DNA of 64,000 bases from Pedobacter steynii (lineage in GTDB: Bacteria > Bacteroidota > Bacteroidia > Sphingobacteriales > Sphingobacteriaceae), in NCBI RefSeq assembly GCF_900103665.1, contig NZ_FNGY01000001.1:682001-746000 (forward strand), written 5' to 3'. Positions within the stretch are counted from its first letter, which is position 1. Every line of letters begins with the position of its first letter. Position numbers and translations under genes: made by a program. Shown here in pieces: positions 44,071 through 52,979 of this stretch. The notes under the pieces are model-generated. The model was not told where the DNA came from. It saw nothing but the letters and a program-made list of their open reading frames with translations, and did not search any database.

Positions 44071-44310
44071 ATGAATAAAGAGACAAATCCTGAAGAAACA
44101 GCACCGATTGCAAATGATGACAGACCTAAAAAGAGGACTTATGATGAGCCGGATAACCTGGGGCTGGATGCTGACCAGTCTTCAGAAAGCTTTTCTTTTT
44201 ATAGTCATTTGGATACCGATAATGACCGTGTTTCAGGGAATCCAGACGGAGAAGACGATGATCATGACACAAATGAGCGGTCTGGTTATTCTCCATTGAT
44301 GGATAAATAA
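44071..44310 (+). CDS. Small acidic, probably disordered protein
   Basis: 79 residues, rich in Asp, Glu, Asn and Ser (ESFSFYSHLDTDNDR; GEDDDHDTNE), with no hydrophobic core, signal or recognised domain. Probably intrinsically disordered. It is placed upstream of the glycine-zipper lipoprotein gene on the same strand. The open frame next to a real gene and the ATG start support it; function is unknown. Confidence 0.6.
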   Translation: MNKETNPEETAPIANDDRPKKRTYDEPDNLGLDADQSSESFSFYSHLDTDNDRVSGNPDGEDDDHDTNERSGYSPLMDK

Positions 44311-44363
44311 TGATTTTGGCATCATTTTTACAGTATACCTGCATTAATCTAAATACTATAGTT

Positions 44364-44840
44364 ATGAAAAAGATATTTTCAGTAGCGGCGTTGGCGATAG
44401 TTTTATCCGCATGTTCAAACAATGCCAAGCAGGAGGCGATGATCAGACAACAAGCAATTGTTGCAGTAAAAGATAGCCTGAAATTGGATAGTTTTAAAAG
44501 AGCCGATGCCCGGGAAAAAGAAAGATTGGCCATAGTTAAAGAAGAAAAAGCTAAAGAGGAAAAAAGAACGCTTTTGCTTGCCGAACGGAATGAGGCAGCA
44601 GAAAGAAGCAATAGAAATACTGCTGTCAATGAGGCTCCTGCTCCTGCAAAGAAGAAAGGCTGGAGTCAGGCTGCTAAAGGTGCCGTTATCGGCGCTGGGG
44701 CAGGTGCTTTGGGTGGGATTCTTATCGACAAAAAAGACGGTAGAGGTGCCATCATTGGTGGAGTTGTAGGTGCAGGTACCGGTTATGTGATCGGTAGGGC
44801 GCAGGACAGAAAATCTGGAAGGGTACAGCCTAAGAATTAA
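44364..44840 (+). CDS. Glycine-zipper lipoprotein
   Basis: Lipoprotein of 158 residues from the ATG at 44364 (signal AALAIVLSAC); an upstream ATG 18 codons earlier would bury the signal. A charged helical section (residues about 25-95, rich in Lys, Glu and Arg) is followed by a glycine-zipper region, KGAVIGAGAGALGGILID and AIIGGVVGAGTGYVIGRA, like those in envelope proteins such as SlyB/YMGG. A role in envelope stability is inferred. Confidence 0.87.
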   Translation: MKKIFSVAALAIVLSACSNNAKQEAMIRQQAIVAVKDSLKLDSFKRADAREKERLAIVKEEKAKEEKRTLLLAERNEAAERSNRNTAVNEAPAPAKKKGWSQAAKGAVIGAGAGALGGILIDKKDGRGAIIGGVVGAGTGYVIGRAQDRKSGRVQPKN

Positions 44841-45218
44841 TATATAAAATCAGCGTTTTTTACAAAATGCCAGATAAAAGATTCTATTTAAGGATTTTTT
44901 ATCTGGCATTTTTTATGGAATTGGAAATTTACCACTCTTTTTTTGCGATGAATTGGTTTCGTTGGCTTGCAGGTGAAGAAATTGGTACGATTCCCGTTTT
45001 TTAAAATTGTAGAAAATTGCCCACAGTGGGGCAGGTTTTGGGAAAATAAACCACTTGAAATAAAAAGCAATTGAGAAAAATTAAAATTAATGAAATTGGG
45101 GAAAACCCTATTAGAATGCCTATTCAGGTGGTTTAGTATCCAAATTTGACCTATTATTTTCGGTTGACGGTGTATTGGCTTGGTTTTTTCCTTTATCAAT
45201 TCGTAACTACGACCTAAA
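44841..45218. other. AT-rich spacer
   Basis: After the terminator this spacer shows no gene or RNA that could be recognised. A leftward 103-codon open frame (44888-45199) has an amino-acid composition unlike a real protein and is not called. Confidence 0.4.
44864..44914 (+). terminator. Terminator after glycine-zipper gene
   Basis: Stem AAAATGCCAGATAAAA and TTTTATCTGGCATTTT with a loop of about 17 bases, followed by more T residues. Confidence 0.8.
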
Positions 45219-45590
45219 ATGAAAATTCAGTACACATTATTGCTTTTTATTCTTGTGTTTTTAAGCAGCTGTAAAAAGGATACTTCACTGGACAACCTGT
45301 CCAATGTGATCCTTAAACGGGAAGGGCTTTTAAGAGTGGAATGTAATAATTGTGAGATAAATTATCAGGTTTATAGTAAAGCGTACAATGTAGAGATTGG
45401 TAAGGGAAGTAATGACATTGCTTTTTTCTATTCAGGTGATTTTGACCTGAAGACTGAAGTGGTATCGAAGGCGAATCAGAAGATCAGGTTATTGGTCATA
45501 GATTCTTTTGGCAGGGTAGTCTCTAATGAATTGAATACATGGTCTGAGGGCGAAGTTCGTAAGCAGACTTTTATGATCAACGTCAAATAA
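45219..45590 (+). CDS. Small lipoprotein of unknown function
   Basis: 123 residues with a lipoprotein signal (LFILVFLSSC). The mature part is a short beta-rich domain (LLRVECNNCEINYQVYSK; KANQKIRLLVIDSFGRVVS). The second Cys pair (CNNC) is a CxxC motif. No family recognised. It stands just ahead of the exopolysaccharide locus and may or may not belong to it. Confidence 0.75.
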   Translation: MKIQYTLLLFILVFLSSCKKDTSLDNLSNVILKREGLLRVECNNCEINYQVYSKAYNVEIGKGSNDIAFFYSGDFDLKTEVVSKANQKIRLLVIDSFGRVVSNELNTWSEGEVRKQTFMINVK

Positions 45591-45680
45591 ATCAATACCA
45601 GGGAATATTTAAGAGAAATTCTTTGTTTATAATTTAGAATGGACAAAGCTTAATTGGAGGTTTAACTAGAAAAAAGTATT

Positions 45681-46184
45681 ATGTTTACAGATAGAATCGT
45701 TAACGGAACAATGACCACTGAGGATCCTGAAATAGCACATTCTCACTATTTGGATAAATTTTTATCCTGGGGGGCAGGAAAGAAACATACTAAAGAATAC
45801 ATGGAAAGTAAACCGGATCATAAAAAAAGTATACTGATCGTAGATGATGAGCTAAGTATTCTTAAGTTGTTGAGTTTTATTCTGGCCTCAGACTATGATC
45901 TGATCATAAAGAAGAGTGGAATTGAGGCTATTGCATGGTTAGAGGAAGGGAACGACCCGGATCTCATCATCTCTGATTTGATGATGCCTTATTTTGACGG
46001 CAGTACCCTGATCAGAAACCTAAAATTAAGTGGCTTTTACAGAAATACACCCGTGATCTTATTGTCTGGTGCAGAGGATCTGGCTGATAAAGTAAAACAG
46101 ATGCCTTTTAAAATAGATAGTTACCTCGAGAAACCTTTTAACCCCGCAGTTTTAAAATCTCAAATTGCTCAACTCATAGCATAA
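45681..46184 (+). CDS. Single-domain response regulator of the exopolysaccharide locus
   Basis: 167 residues: about 45 unassigned residues, then a receiver domain with every phosphorylation residue: acidic pair in ILIVDDE, acceptor Asp in IISDLMMP, Ser in ILLSGAED and Lys in YLEKPF. No output domain follows. Its stop and the next gene's start overlap (TAATG), so the two proteins are made together. The next protein carries a degenerate receiver domain, suggesting a pairing. A purine-rich AATTGGAGGT lies upstream of the start. The partner kinase is not in the window. Confidence 0.9.
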   Translation: MFTDRIVNGTMTTEDPEIAHSHYLDKFLSWGAGKKHTKEYMESKPDHKKSILIVDDELSILKLLSFILASDYDLIIKKSGIEAIAWLEEGNDPDLIISDLMMPYFDGSTLIRNLKLSGFYRNTPVILLSGAEDLADKVKQMPFKIDSYLEKPFNPAVLKSQIAQLIA

Positions 46185-47260
46185 TGACAACCTCTACAAT
46201 TAACCGCCCTCAAATAAATGCCAAAATCGTGCATTTTGGAAAACTCCTTAAAGGGGTCATCGCGGAGGAATTTGATGCCAATGTGGACCATCTGGATGAT
46301 CCTCAGGACTTTAAGCGGTATCTTGATCAACAATCTTTATTGACTTTACCGGATATTATTTTAATCGAAGTGGATGACAATAAAAATTGCTTTGATCAGA
46401 TCAAAGAAATAAAGAAGAACCCTTTATTACAGGGGCTTATTATTGTGCTCTTGGGCATTAAAGAAGACCGGAACTGGAGAAAGAAAGCTTTGGAATTGAA
46501 GGTTAATGATTATTATACTTATCCTTTTCCTCTGGAAGATTTCTGTGAAAGACTTAATTTTTTAGTTAAATTTAAGTTGATCAAACCTAAATTGATGGAA
46601 TTAGCGCAGAAAACCGACGTAGAATATCAGTTGCCATGGACTAAACGTGCATTCGATCTGATCGCCTCCGGGTTTGCGTTACTTTTTTTAATGCCTCTTT
46701 TTGTTATTGTGGCCATTCTCATCAGGTTAGAATCTAAAGGAAAGGTCATTTACAAGAGTAAAAGGGTAGGAGCAGGTTATAAAATATTTGATTTCTACAA
46801 ATTCAGATCTATGCGAAGTGATGCGGATAAGATGCTGAAAGATATGGCTGACCTGAATCAATATGCCAATAATGACGAGAATAAAACAGGTAAATCTGCA
46901 TTCGTTAAATTTAAAGATGATCCAAGAATCACCAAACTGGGTGGATTTTTAAGAAAGACGAGTATTGACGAGCTTCCACAGTTGATCAATGTGTTTATTG
47001 GTGATATGTCGTTGGTTGGAAACAGACCTTTGCCCTTATATGAGGCGGAGCAATTGACAACCAATGAATGGTCCACCCGCTTTCTTGGTCCGGCTGGTTT
47101 AACCGGCTTATGGCAAATTAGTAAAAGAGGCCAAAAAGATATGTCTGAACGTGAACGTAAGGAACTGGATAATTTCTATGCTGATAATTATTCAATTTTG
47201 TTGGACTTGAAAATAATCTTGAAAACAATACCCGCTTTAATCCAGAAGGAAAAAGTATAG
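46184..47260 (+). CDS. Initiating sugar-phosphate transferase with N-terminal pseudo-receiver
   Basis: Polyprenyl-phosphate sugar-1-phosphate transferase of 358 residues that would load the first sugar onto undecaprenyl phosphate. Residues 1 to about 135 align with a receiver fold, but the acceptor position is Glu (DIILIEVDD), the Ser/Thr is lost (VLLGIKED) and the Lys is Tyr (YYTYPF). One membrane helix follows (about 156-178, FALLFLMPLFVIVAILI), then the catalytic domain: FYKFRSMRSDADK, LRKTSIDELPQLINV, VGNRPLP and GPAGLTGLWQISKRG. WcaJ-like enzymes normally carry a multi-helix N-terminus instead. Confidence 0.92.
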   Translation: MTTSTINRPQINAKIVHFGKLLKGVIAEEFDANVDHLDDPQDFKRYLDQQSLLTLPDIILIEVDDNKNCFDQIKEIKKNPLLQGLIIVLLGIKEDRNWRKKALELKVNDYYTYPFPLEDFCERLNFLVKFKLIKPKLMELAQKTDVEYQLPWTKRAFDLIASGFALLFLMPLFVIVAILIRLESKGKVIYKSKRVGAGYKIFDFYKFRSMRSDADKMLKDMADLNQYANNDENKTGKSAFVKFKDDPRITKLGGFLRKTSIDELPQLINVFIGDMSLVGNRPLPLYEAEQLTTNEWSTRFLGPAGLTGLWQISKRGQKDMSERERKELDNFYADNYSILLDLKIILKTIPALIQKEKV

Positions 47261-47290
47261 TCTATTTAGAAGAACTATAAACATAAAAAA

Positions 47291-47971
47291 ATGAAAAAAA
47301 TCGCTTTTATTACCTTTTTAATCATAGGTATCTTTAATTTGAAATTGTCTGCACAGGAATCTATAGTAGGAGATATTAATTATGGTCAGTTGGAAAAATA
47401 CATTCAGTCTGCCAGAGAAAACTATCCAAGAAAAAAGATTTTTGAAGCAAACGTCGAAAAAGCTAAAACAGGAGTTCCAATTGCTAATATGTCTTATTTT
47501 GATATCCTGAATGCTTCTTATATTTACAGACCGGACGATAAAGCTGCGTTAAATCCTTTAAACCCTTACACGGTAAATGGATTCCAGTTCGGTGTAAATG
47601 TTAACGTCGGTTCATTGCTTCAAAAGCCGTTTATGGTGAAGAAAGCGAAAGCAGAGTATAAAGTTGCTCAATTGGAAAACCAGGAGTACGACCTGATTCT
47701 TGTGAATGAAGTGAAGAAAAGATATTATGAATACCTGCAACAACAAGGTACACTTAAGATCAAAACTCAGGCCTCTCAGGATAATAAAAGTGTTGCTGAA
47801 AACCTGAAGTATAAATTTGCTAAAGGAGAGGTCACTATCGATGTATTCAACCAGTCAAGAATAAATTCAGCAACAGCTGATTCTGATAAATTGTTGACAG
47901 AAGTTGCCTATTTTAGGGCTAAAGATGCATTGGAAGAAATCATTGGTAAAAAATTGACCGAGATTAAATAA
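47291..47971 (+). CDS. Short TolC-like outer-membrane protein
   Basis: 226 residues with a signal peptide (LIIGIFNLKLSAQ). The body matches one half of a TolC/outer-membrane-efflux protein: helix-rich stretches (ARENYPRKKIFEANVEKAK; KPFMVKKAKAEYKVAQLENQ; SVAENLKYKFAKGEVTIDVF) around a beta part (GFQFGVNVNVGSLL). Normal TolC proteins have about 400-480 residues and two such halves. It may assemble as a hexamer-like channel or only act as an accessory. Its position before the Wzc-like gene suggests polysaccharide export. Confidence 0.75.
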   Translation: MKKIAFITFLIIGIFNLKLSAQESIVGDINYGQLEKYIQSARENYPRKKIFEANVEKAKTGVPIANMSYFDILNASYIYRPDDKAALNPLNPYTVNGFQFGVNVNVGSLLQKPFMVKKAKAEYKVAQLENQEYDLILVNEVKKRYYEYLQQQGTLKIKTQASQDNKSVAENLKYKFAKGEVTIDVFNQSRINSATADSDKLLTEVAYFRAKDALEEIIGKKLTEIK

Positions 47972-47997
47972 CCAACAATAAAAAAAATCCCTAAACT

Positions 47998-50169
47998 ATG
48001 GATCTTAAAGTATTTTTAAGACTTTTAATACGGTATAAGTGGATACTAATTTTAGTACCACTTATTGCGTTAACACTTACCTTTTTTTTCGTCAAAAATC
48101 TACCTAAAGAATATAAGTCTCAGGTACAAATGTCAACAGGACTGGTAGATCAGTCAAGACAGGTCGCTTCTGAAAATCAAAACACGGATTTCTTCAAAGT
48201 AAGTCAGCAGTTCAGTAACATCATGGAAATGATGAAAATGAAAAAGACAATGAGCAGTTTGTCTTATAGTCTGATTCTGCATGATCTTTTAAATCCGTCA
48301 GATGCCTTTAAACAATACAGTGAAGACATCAAAAAGTTAAGCGCTGCAGATCGTCAGAATGTCATCTCTCTATTTAGTGAGAAGATGCTTAAGAAAGAGG
48401 TCATCACAACGATTGATAGTGGAAAATACAAACTATATGACTTGTTGTTTTCCATGGGGTATGATGAGATCAGCATCAATAAAAAATTGAGTATTTACAG
48501 AATTGATAACAGCGATTTCATTAACGTGGAGTATACCTCTGAAAACCCGCTGCTATCGTCGTTTGTTGTAAACACTTTGTCAGGTGAGTTTATCAATACC
48601 TATAGTGCCAGTGTATCCAGCAATCAGAATAAGTCTATTTCTGTCCTTGATTCTCTTGTTAAAAAGAAAGAGGTGTCGATGAATGCTAAAAATTCGGAGT
48701 TAAAGAATTATAAGATCAACAACGGCGTACTCAATCTGGATAAACAATCAGAAATCATTTATAAGCAAATTACGGATTACGAAGAACGTAAATCTCAGGC
48801 ATTAAGGGAAATTCAGTCCAATCAGGGGGCAATTGCGAACTTAAACCGTAAGCTTAGCGGTACGGATCAAAGTTATCTGGGAGGTGGTCTGGTGAAGGAA
48901 AATTCGAATATTGTTGCTTTAAATAACCAGATTAAAATTGCTTCAAACCGTTATATTGACAATGGTTTTAAGGAATCGGATCAACGTAAAGTGGATTCCC
49001 TGCAGACATTACTGACCAGGCAAATGCAAAAGTCGTCGGACAATAATATTACAGATCCTGTGGCGACTAAGCAGAGCTTGATTCAACAGAAAAACTCGAT
49101 GGAAATTGCGGTTTCTCTGGCTCAGAACAGCTTGAGGTCTATCGATGCCGAATTAAGTCAGCTGAAAGCGAAATACAATACGATGGTGCCTTTTGATGCA
49201 GGCGTTCAGAATTTTGAGCGTGATGCAGATGTGGCTACTAAGGAATATATGGATGCTTTGAACCGATACAATCAATCTAATGTAGAGAAGAGCATCGGCT
49301 TAAAACTGCAGATTGCACAAATGGGCTTACCAGGACCTCCGGAGCCTTCAAAGAAACTGATCTATATGGCATTGTCCGGGATTTCCAGCTTTTCCTTCTG
49401 TCTTTTAGTGATTTTCTCTATATTTCTCCTGGATCATACGGTAAATAATGCAAAGCAACTGGCTGGCCTTAACATCGGAAAAGTATTGGGAAATATCAAT
49501 TTTATCCATGAGAAGGACAAGGACCCCCGTGTGATTTGGGGCGATAATGACCAGATTACTGATTTTATTGTGTTTAAAGATTTGATGCGCTCTCTGCGTT
49601 TCGAGATTTCCAAGACACTGGACCTGGATTCCGGAACTAAAATTCTGGGGGTAACGAGTGTTAAATCGGGAGAAGGAAAAACTTTCTTTACCTCGGCACT
49701 GGCTTATGCTTTTGCAATGACTGGTAAGAAAATTTTATTGATTGGTGATGATTATACCAGTAGGCCACCCGCAGAAAATGAAAAGGGCCTGATGACCAGT
49801 CAGTATTTTGAAAACTTCCTTGTAAAAAAAGAGATTAAAACGGAAGATCTGATTACTTTTCTGAATAAGAGTTCTTCCAGCAATTCTTTATTGGAGATTC
49901 AAAGCTCTAACGTATTAAAGGCCGGTTTCGAGTATTTAAAGGAAAAATTTGATTTAATCCTGATTGATGTGGATAGCCTAAGGTCTATTAATAAAGCAAA
50001 AGAGTGGTTGTCTTTTACGGACTATTCAATTGCCATCTTTGAAGCTGGCAGCGAAATCGACGATAATGATAAAGAATTTGTGAATTACATCCGAAATCAT
50101 GAAGGTTTCAGTGGATGGGTTTTGAACAAAGTAAAGATCAAAGAATTGAATGAGAAGGCTCATTTTTAA
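47998..50169 (+). CDS. Wzc-like chain-length/export protein
   Basis: 723 residues: N-terminal Wzz domain with TM1 (about 17-34), a long periplasmic coiled-coil region, TM2 near 455-476 (GISSFSFCLLVIFSIFLLD), and a cytoplasmic ATPase-like domain. Walker A is SVKSGEGKTFFTSAL and Walker B LILIDVDSL. The A' motif is odd (LLIGDDYTSRPP where LLIDxDxRRP is expected) and no C-terminal tyrosine cluster is present (end KELNEKAHF). It therefore probably controls chain length or export without being an active tyrosine autokinase. Co-transcribed with its neighbours. Confidence 0.9.
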   Translation: MDLKVFLRLLIRYKWILILVPLIALTLTFFFVKNLPKEYKSQVQMSTGLVDQSRQVASENQNTDFFKVSQQFSNIMEMMKMKKTMSSLSYSLILHDLLNPSDAFKQYSEDIKKLSAADRQNVISLFSEKMLKKEVITTIDSGKYKLYDLLFSMGYDEISINKKLSIYRIDNSDFINVEYTSENPLLSSFVVNTLSGEFINTYSASVSSNQNKSISVLDSLVKKKEVSMNAKNSELKNYKINNGVLNLDKQSEIIYKQITDYEERKSQALREIQSNQGAIANLNRKLSGTDQSYLGGGLVKENSNIVALNNQIKIASNRYIDNGFKESDQRKVDSLQTLLTRQMQKSSDNNITDPVATKQSLIQQKNSMEIAVSLAQNSLRSIDAELSQLKAKYNTMVPFDAGVQNFERDADVATKEYMDALNRYNQSNVEKSIGLKLQIAQMGLPGPPEPSKKLIYMALSGISSFSFCLLVIFSIFLLDHTVNNAKQLAGLNIGKVLGNINFIHEKDKDPRVIWGDNDQITDFIVFKDLMRSLRFEISKTLDLDSGTKILGVTSVKSGEGKTFFTSALAYAFAMTGKKILLIGDDYTSRPPAENEKGLMTSQYFENFLVKKEIKTEDLITFLNKSSSSNSLLEIQSSNVLKAGFEYLKEKFDLILIDVDSLRSINKAKEWLSFTDYSIAIFEAGSEIDDNDKEFVNYIRNHEGFSGWVLNKVKIKELNEKAHF

Positions 50170-50172
50170 TTT

Positions 50173-51615
50173 ATGAAAGTTTGGTTGCGGGAAAGCAGTA
50201 ATTACGTTTTATTGACTATTGGGATCATCTTCTCATTGGCAGTCGCTTTTTTGGCGGTGAAATTTGGGGTGATTGTTCCAATCATGTTGACTGTAGCTTT
50301 TTTAGGGACCATCTATTTGCTGATTACGGTGAGAGAAATAAAGTTTGCCTTTTATGGCATGTTCATTTTCTGCTTTATGGTGATCTTTTTATATCGGGAA
50401 ATCAGCTCCAATATTCCTTTTGGAATTGGAGTTGAGGTCATGATCCTCCTGGTCTGGTGCTCTGTTTTTTTCAACAGCAACAAGGTAAACTGGAAGCTGG
50501 CTAATAATGATCTGGTTTTTCTCGCCTTGCTTTGGTTTGCGATCAGTTTGATCGAAATCATTAATCCTGCAGGGGCGAGTGTGAGGGGGTGGGTTCAGGA
50601 AATCAGAAGTTCAGCACTTTATTTCATCATCATTGCACCTTTGAGTTTTTTGATATTAAACCGCCAAAAGGACCTGAATCATTTTCTGGCACTGATCATT
50701 ATTATTTCTGTAGCGGGAACATTTTACGGGATGCGCCAGCTGTTTGTCGGTTTAACTTCGGGGGAGCAGCAGTTTCTGGATAACGGGGCTGCACAAACGC
50801 ATTTACTCTGGGGAAAACTCAGGGTTTTTTCATTTTATAGCGATGCAGGACAGTTTGGGGCTTCCCAGGCGCATATCTGTTTAATTGCATTTATATTGGC
50901 TTTGGGACCTTTCCTATGGTGGAAACGTGTATTGCTGGCAATTGCTGCTTTCATCTTATTTTATGGAATGTTGATTTCCGGTACCAGAGGAGCCTTATTT
51001 GCTTTGGTGGCCGGTGGTTTTTTTGCTTTGTTTTTAAGCAAGAATTTTAAGGTCTTGCTGATCGGGGGAATGTTTGCGGTTGCTTTTCTTGGTTTTTTGA
51101 AGTTCACTACGATTGGAAATGGAAATTATCAGATTTTCCGGTTAAGAACAGCTCTGGATCCAACCGATCCTTCCTTAAATGTGAGGTTTACCAATCAACT
51201 GATCCTTAAAGAGTTTTTAAGTTCCAGACCTTTTGGAGGAGGGCTTGGTGTAATCGGGACCTGGGGGAAAGAGTATAATAAAGATAAGTTCCTGTCGACT
51301 ATTGAACCAGATAGTTATTGGGTGAAAGTATGGGTGATGTATGGGATCGTGGGCTTTGTCATCTGGTTTGGAATTATGATGTACATCATTGGGAAATGTT
51401 GTGGAATTGTATGGAAAATCAGGGATGATAAGCTGAAGGTAAAGCTCATTGCATTGACTTCCGGAACCGTAGGCGTTTTTGTATGTAGTTATGGGAATGA
51501 AGTGATGAATACCATGCCTACTGCGTTAATATTGTACGTTTCCTGGGCTTTTGTGTATTTAGGGCCCTTATTGGACAAGAAGAAGGAAAATGAAAACCAG
51601 GTAATTATAAATTAG
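50173..51615 (+). CDS. O-antigen ligase/Wzy-like polymerase
   Basis: Integral-membrane protein of 480 residues with about 11-12 helices and a large periplasmic loop. The Wzy_C-type signature is ISGTRGALFALVAGGFFALF, followed by the loop (LNVRFTNQLILKEFLSSRPF; GLGVIGTWGKEYNKD). It would polymerise lipid-linked repeat units in the periplasm. It starts three bases after the Wzc-like gene. Confidence 0.88.
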   Translation: MKVWLRESSNYVLLTIGIIFSLAVAFLAVKFGVIVPIMLTVAFLGTIYLLITVREIKFAFYGMFIFCFMVIFLYREISSNIPFGIGVEVMILLVWCSVFFNSNKVNWKLANNDLVFLALLWFAISLIEIINPAGASVRGWVQEIRSSALYFIIIAPLSFLILNRQKDLNHFLALIIIISVAGTFYGMRQLFVGLTSGEQQFLDNGAAQTHLLWGKLRVFSFYSDAGQFGASQAHICLIAFILALGPFLWWKRVLLAIAAFILFYGMLISGTRGALFALVAGGFFALFLSKNFKVLLIGGMFAVAFLGFLKFTTIGNGNYQIFRLRTALDPTDPSLNVRFTNQLILKEFLSSRPFGGGLGVIGTWGKEYNKDKFLSTIEPDSYWVKVWVMYGIVGFVIWFGIMMYIIGKCCGIVWKIRDDKLKVKLIALTSGTVGVFVCSYGNEVMNTMPTALILYVSWAFVYLGPLLDKKKENENQVIIN

Positions 51616-51742
51616 ATTCAGCTATGCCATTCGAAATATTTGCAATACCAGGAATTATTTGTCTGATTATCGGTTTTTTTGCCGGCATAAATTATTACAA
51701 TAAAAAATCTTAAAGGCGGAGAAAATACGTATCTGATCAATC

Positions 51743-52936
51743 ATGCAGCAGCTAAATATTATAATTATTGGACAACAGCCCTGGGATACTGAGATCGGGA
51801 GCAATTGCAAAGACATTGCTTTGGAGCTGAGTAAATTTCACAAGGTGTTGTACGTTAATTCGCCCCTGGACCGGATTACCTCTATCAGACATAGAAATCT
51901 GGACAGTACAAAAAAAAGACTTCGGGTGATCAGCGGAAAAGAAAATGGCCTGGTGAGCATTAAGGAAAATCTTTGGACTTATTATCCGGATTGTATTGTG
52001 GAATCTATCAACTGGTTGAATTCCGCTTTTTTGTTTGACTTCATCAATAAGGTCAACAACCACAGATTTTATAAATCCGTATTGAACGCCATTACTGCAC
52101 TTAATTTTAAAGATTATATCCTGTTTAATGACAATGAGCTTATTAAGTGTTTTTATCTGAATGAGCTGCTGGGTCCTAAACTTTCTGTTTATTACTCCAG
52201 AGATTATATTCTGGCTACTCCATACTGGAAAAAACATGGTGTTAGACTTGAACCGCTGATGATTGCCAAGTATGATCTTTGTCTGGCTAATTCTACTTAT
52301 CTTTCAGACTATTGTCAGCAATACAATCCGGAGTCGTATTACGTTGGTCAGGGTTGTGATCTGGAGAATTTTAGTGCTGAAAAAATGCTTCCGAAACCTC
52401 TTGAGTATAAGGATAGTTTTGGCCCTGTTATCGGATATGTAGGCGCTTTGCAAAGTATTCGTCTGGATGTTGAGCTGATAGAATATATTGCCATGAGCCG
52501 TCCGGAATGGACGGTCATGCTGGTTGGACCTGAAGATGATAAGTTTAAAAACAGTAAACTGCATTCCCTTAAAAATGTAGTGTTCACCGGTCTTAAACCA
52601 CAGGATGAATTGCTGAAGTACATCAGTTCATTTGATGTATGTATCAATCCTCAGATGATTAATGAGCTTACGATTGGCAATTATCCGAGGAAAATAGATG
52701 AGTATCTGGCTGTCGGTAAACCTGTTGTCGCTACAGAAACGAGGGCAATGGGAATTTTCAACCCCCATGTTTATCTGGCAAAAAATAAAGAAGAATATGT
52801 AGAATTAATTGCCCGGGCGCTCGAAGAGAATTCTGAGGAATTAAAACTGAAACGAAAGGCTTTTGCTGCGACCCATACCTGGGAAAATAGCGTTAAAAGT
52901 ATCTTTCATTATATAGTGCAGGCATTAACTCATTAA
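51743..52936 (+). CDS. Family 1-like glycosyltransferase (GT-B)
   Basis: 397 residues, cytoplasmic, GT-B fold. The N-terminal half starts IIIIGQQPWDTEIGSNCKDI. The C-terminal nucleotide-sugar half has IGYVGALQSIRLDVELIEYI, VMLVGPEDDKF, VVFTGLKPQDELLKYI and KIDEYLAVGKPVVAT. It would add one sugar to the growing unit; donor and acceptor are unknown. A 127-base gap separates it from the polymerase gene; a short hydrophobic frame there is not called. Confidence 0.9.
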   Translation: MQQLNIIIIGQQPWDTEIGSNCKDIALELSKFHKVLYVNSPLDRITSIRHRNLDSTKKRLRVISGKENGLVSIKENLWTYYPDCIVESINWLNSAFLFDFINKVNNHRFYKSVLNAITALNFKDYILFNDNELIKCFYLNELLGPKLSVYYSRDYILATPYWKKHGVRLEPLMIAKYDLCLANSTYLSDYCQQYNPESYYVGQGCDLENFSAEKMLPKPLEYKDSFGPVIGYVGALQSIRLDVELIEYIAMSRPEWTVMLVGPEDDKFKNSKLHSLKNVVFTGLKPQDELLKYISSFDVCINPQMINELTIGNYPRKIDEYLAVGKPVVATETRAMGIFNPHVYLAKNKEEYVELIARALEENSEELKLKRKAFAATHTWENSVKSIFHYIVQALTH

Positions 52937-52979
52937 TGCTTGCAGAGGTACACAATTTAATGATCAAGGTAAAAAAAAT

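Noticed and set aside
44888..45199. 103-codon leftward open frame
   Set aside because: Rich in Asn, His, Lys and Phe as expected from translated AT-rich non-coding DNA, no motif; it overlaps the end of the terminator at 44864-44914.
51624..51714. Possible small hydrophobic peptide between polymerase and glycosyltransferase genes
   Set aside because: The hydrophobic stretch (LIIGFFAGINYY) is not in frame with the ATG at 51624; that ATG frame gives an unrelated short peptide, and only a weak TTG start would serve.
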